This document shows positions 62,680-64,000 of a DNA stretch of 64,000 nt, piece by piece; position 1 is the stretch's first letter, and each line of letters begins with the position of its first letter. The notes under the pieces are model-generated. The model was given only the letters and a program-made list of their open reading frames with translations, ran no database searches and had not been told where the DNA came from. Position numbers and translations under genes: made by a program. The stretch lies in assembly GCF_003287275.1 (NCBI RefSeq), contig NZ_QEVW01000026.1, positions 1-64,000 on the forward strand, in the 5' to 3' direction. Source of the DNA: Paenibacillus taichungensis. GTDB taxonomy: Bacteria; Bacillota; Bacilli; Paenibacillales; Paenibacillaceae.

Positions 62680-64000
62680 ATGTTACTTGAAGCTATTTAT
62701 CATCGTCCCAAAATGAATTGGTCCTACGTATATGACCGTTCCACCATGCACCTGAGGCTACGTTCCAAGCGGGGCGATCTGGATGCTGTTATCGCCATCA
62801 TCGGGGATAAATATGCATGGGATCGTACGGTCCTCCACCTTCCGATGCGAATCTTTGCCCGTGATGCCTTGTTCGATTATTGGGAAGTGGAAGCGCAACC
62901 ACCCTACCGCAGATTACGCTACGGCTTCCAACTGATCGAGGGAGAGGAATCGGTCTGGATGACGGAACGGGGATTCGAGCAGGCTTTGCCTGATCATCCG
63001 TTGGAATTTTTCGATTTTCCATTTATGAATCCGGTGGATTTCTTCGAGGCACCTGCTTGGGTTAAGGATGCTGTATTCTATCAGATCTTCCCTGAACGTT
63101 TTGCCAATGGTGATCCGTCTATCAGTCCGAAGAATGCTGAACCCTGGGGCGGTGAACCGACACCTGTCAATTTTTTCGGAGGTGATTTACAAGGAGTTCT
63201 GGATCACCTTGATCATCTGAGCGCACTTGGCATTAACGCCATTTATTTCTGCCCGGTGTTCCAGGCTACAACCAACCATAAGTACAATACCGCAGACTAC
63301 CTGAGGGTTGATCCCCACTTTGGCACCAATGAGAAATTGAAGGAGCTTGTGGATGCATGCCATGCACGCGGCATACGGGTAGTTCTGGACGCGGTATTTA
63401 ACCACTCCGGTAGAGAATTTCTTCCATTCGCGGATGTGCTTGAAAAAGGGGCTGCTTCCCGTTATGCGGATTGGTTCCATGTCAGAGAATGGCCAGCACG
63501 TATCGAAGACGGTATCCCCACATATGATACCTTTGCCTTTGAACCCCTTATGCCCAAACTGAACACGGAACATCCCGAGGTTAAGGAATATTTGCTGGAG
63601 GTGGCCCGTTACTGGATTCAGGATATGGGTATCGACGGTTGGAGGCTGGATGTTGCCAATGAGGTAGACCATCAATTCTGGCGTGAATTCCGACAAACGG
63701 TCAAATCACTTAACCCGGATGCCTATCTTCTCGGCGAAATCTGGCATGATTCCATCATGTGGCTGCAGGGGGATCAGTTTGATGCAGTCATGAACTACCC
63801 TTTCACGAATTCAGTCATGGATTACGCTGTGCTTGGCAAGCTGGACGGCCTCGGATTTGCCAACGAGGTTGGCAAACTGCTGGCTGCGTATTCACAGCCT
63901 GTAACCGAAGCGGCCTTCAACCTGCTCGGCAGTCATGACACGCCAAGACTGCTCACCGTGTGTGAAGGGGATGTACGCAAAATGAAGCTAGCAGTCATTC
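62680..64000 (+). CDS. GH13 neopullulanase/cyclomaltodextrinase-type glycosidase (partial, runs off the window)
   Basis: The first 440 residues of a GH13_20-type enzyme. An N-terminal beta-sandwich (residues 1-125, opening MLLEAIYHRP) precedes the barrel. The conserved regions are DAVFNHSG, GWRLDVANEV with nucleophile Asp324, LLGEIWHD with acid/base Glu353, and NLLGSHDTPR with the third acid. It hydrolyses cyclodextrins, pullulan or maltooligosaccharides in the cytoplasm; no signal peptide is seen. The ATG at 62680 follows GGAG by 8 nt. The C-terminal domain lies beyond the window. Confidence 0.9.
   Translation, partial: MLLEAIYHRPKMNWSYVYDRSTMHLRLRSKRGDLDAVIAIIGDKYAWDRTVLHLPMRIFARDALFDYWEVEAQPPYRRLRYGFQLIEGEESVWMTERGFEQALPDHPLEFFDFPFMNPVDFFEAPAWVKDAVFYQIFPERFANGDPSISPKNAEPWGGEPTPVNFFGGDLQGVLDHLDHLSALGINAIYFCPVFQATTNHKYNTADYLRVDPHFGTNEKLKELVDACHARGIRVVLDAVFNHSGREFLPFADVLEKGAASRYADWFHVREWPARIEDGIPTYDTFAFEPLMPKLNTEHPEVKEYLLEVARYWIQDMGIDGWRLDVANEVDHQFWREFRQTVKSLNPDAYLLGEIWHDSIMWLQGDQFDAVMNYPFTNSVMDYAVLGKLDGLGFANEVGKLLAAYSQPVTEAAFNLLGSHDTPRLLTVCEGDVRKMKLAVI

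Noticed and set aside
1..64000. rRNA, tRNA, CRISPR arrays and insertion sequences
   Set aside because: I looked for cloverleaf-like segments, regularly spaced repeats and transposase motifs and found none I could support.

Overview
The window looks like chromosome of a Paenibacillus-type, spore-forming Firmicute. The evidence is a mid-range base composition, strong Shine-Dalgarno sites, a GerA/GerB/GerC germination operon, a sigma-O/RsoA-type split sigma factor, sugar ABC systems with LacI and GH2/GH13 enzymes, and an exported RCC1 protein carrying a copper-amine-oxidase-like stalk domain. This genus call is inference from gene content; no rRNA, tRNA or CRISPR array was seen.

Layout. 1-8.7 kb: a LacI-controlled carbohydrate locus. 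It holds a repressor, a lipoprotein binding protein, two permeases and a Gfo/Idh/MocA dehydrogenase on the minus strand, with a divergent secreted DUF4832-type protein. Five copies of one 13-bp operator sit beside sigma-A-like promoters. 8.7-17.6 kb: a TetR/oxidoreductase pair sharing a 44-bp palindrome, a heterodimeric ABC exporter, a lipoprotein, a NERD protein and a beta-hydroxyacid dehydrogenase. 17.7-24.3 kb: a germination operon (order B-A-C), then an AT-rich ABC exporter/TetR operon whose promoter is bracketed by two matching operators. 24.4-32.1 kb: small membrane and lipoproteins, a Fur-boxed siderophore-binding lipoprotein behind a Btr-like AraC regulator, a galactokinase-family protein, and an NmrA reductase with a MarR regulator, each preceded by the same palindrome.

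32.3-38.7 kb: a three-gene split sigma operon (SigO-like, YvrJ-like, RsoA-like) beside two divergent lipoprotein/wall-hydrolase pairs. An unusual promoter motif, GGTTGTTTT, 15 nt, CGCYTT, lies in front of the sigma gene and of both hydrolase loci, suggesting a self-contained regulon. A MerR-controlled DUF2268 peptidase operon follows. 38.8-53.7 kb: a conflict/defence island with a PLD-helicase plus MazG-like protein, two WXG-headed polymorphic toxins each overlapping an immunity candidate, a HEPN-like protein with a divergent Xre regulator, a DUF2075 nuclease-helicase (Nhi-like) behind a membrane protein, and a second PLD-helicase (DUF3427 type) broken by two frameshifts.

53.9-64 kb: a VOC protein, a DUF4362 lipoprotein, the RCC1/stalk protein, a very long GH2 beta-galactosidase with a cre-like site, an epoxide hydrolase, a small secreted protein and the start of a GH13 neopullulanase that runs off the end. 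The strongest candidates for undescribed biology are the sigma-O-like local regulon and the membrane-protein/DUF2075 pair.
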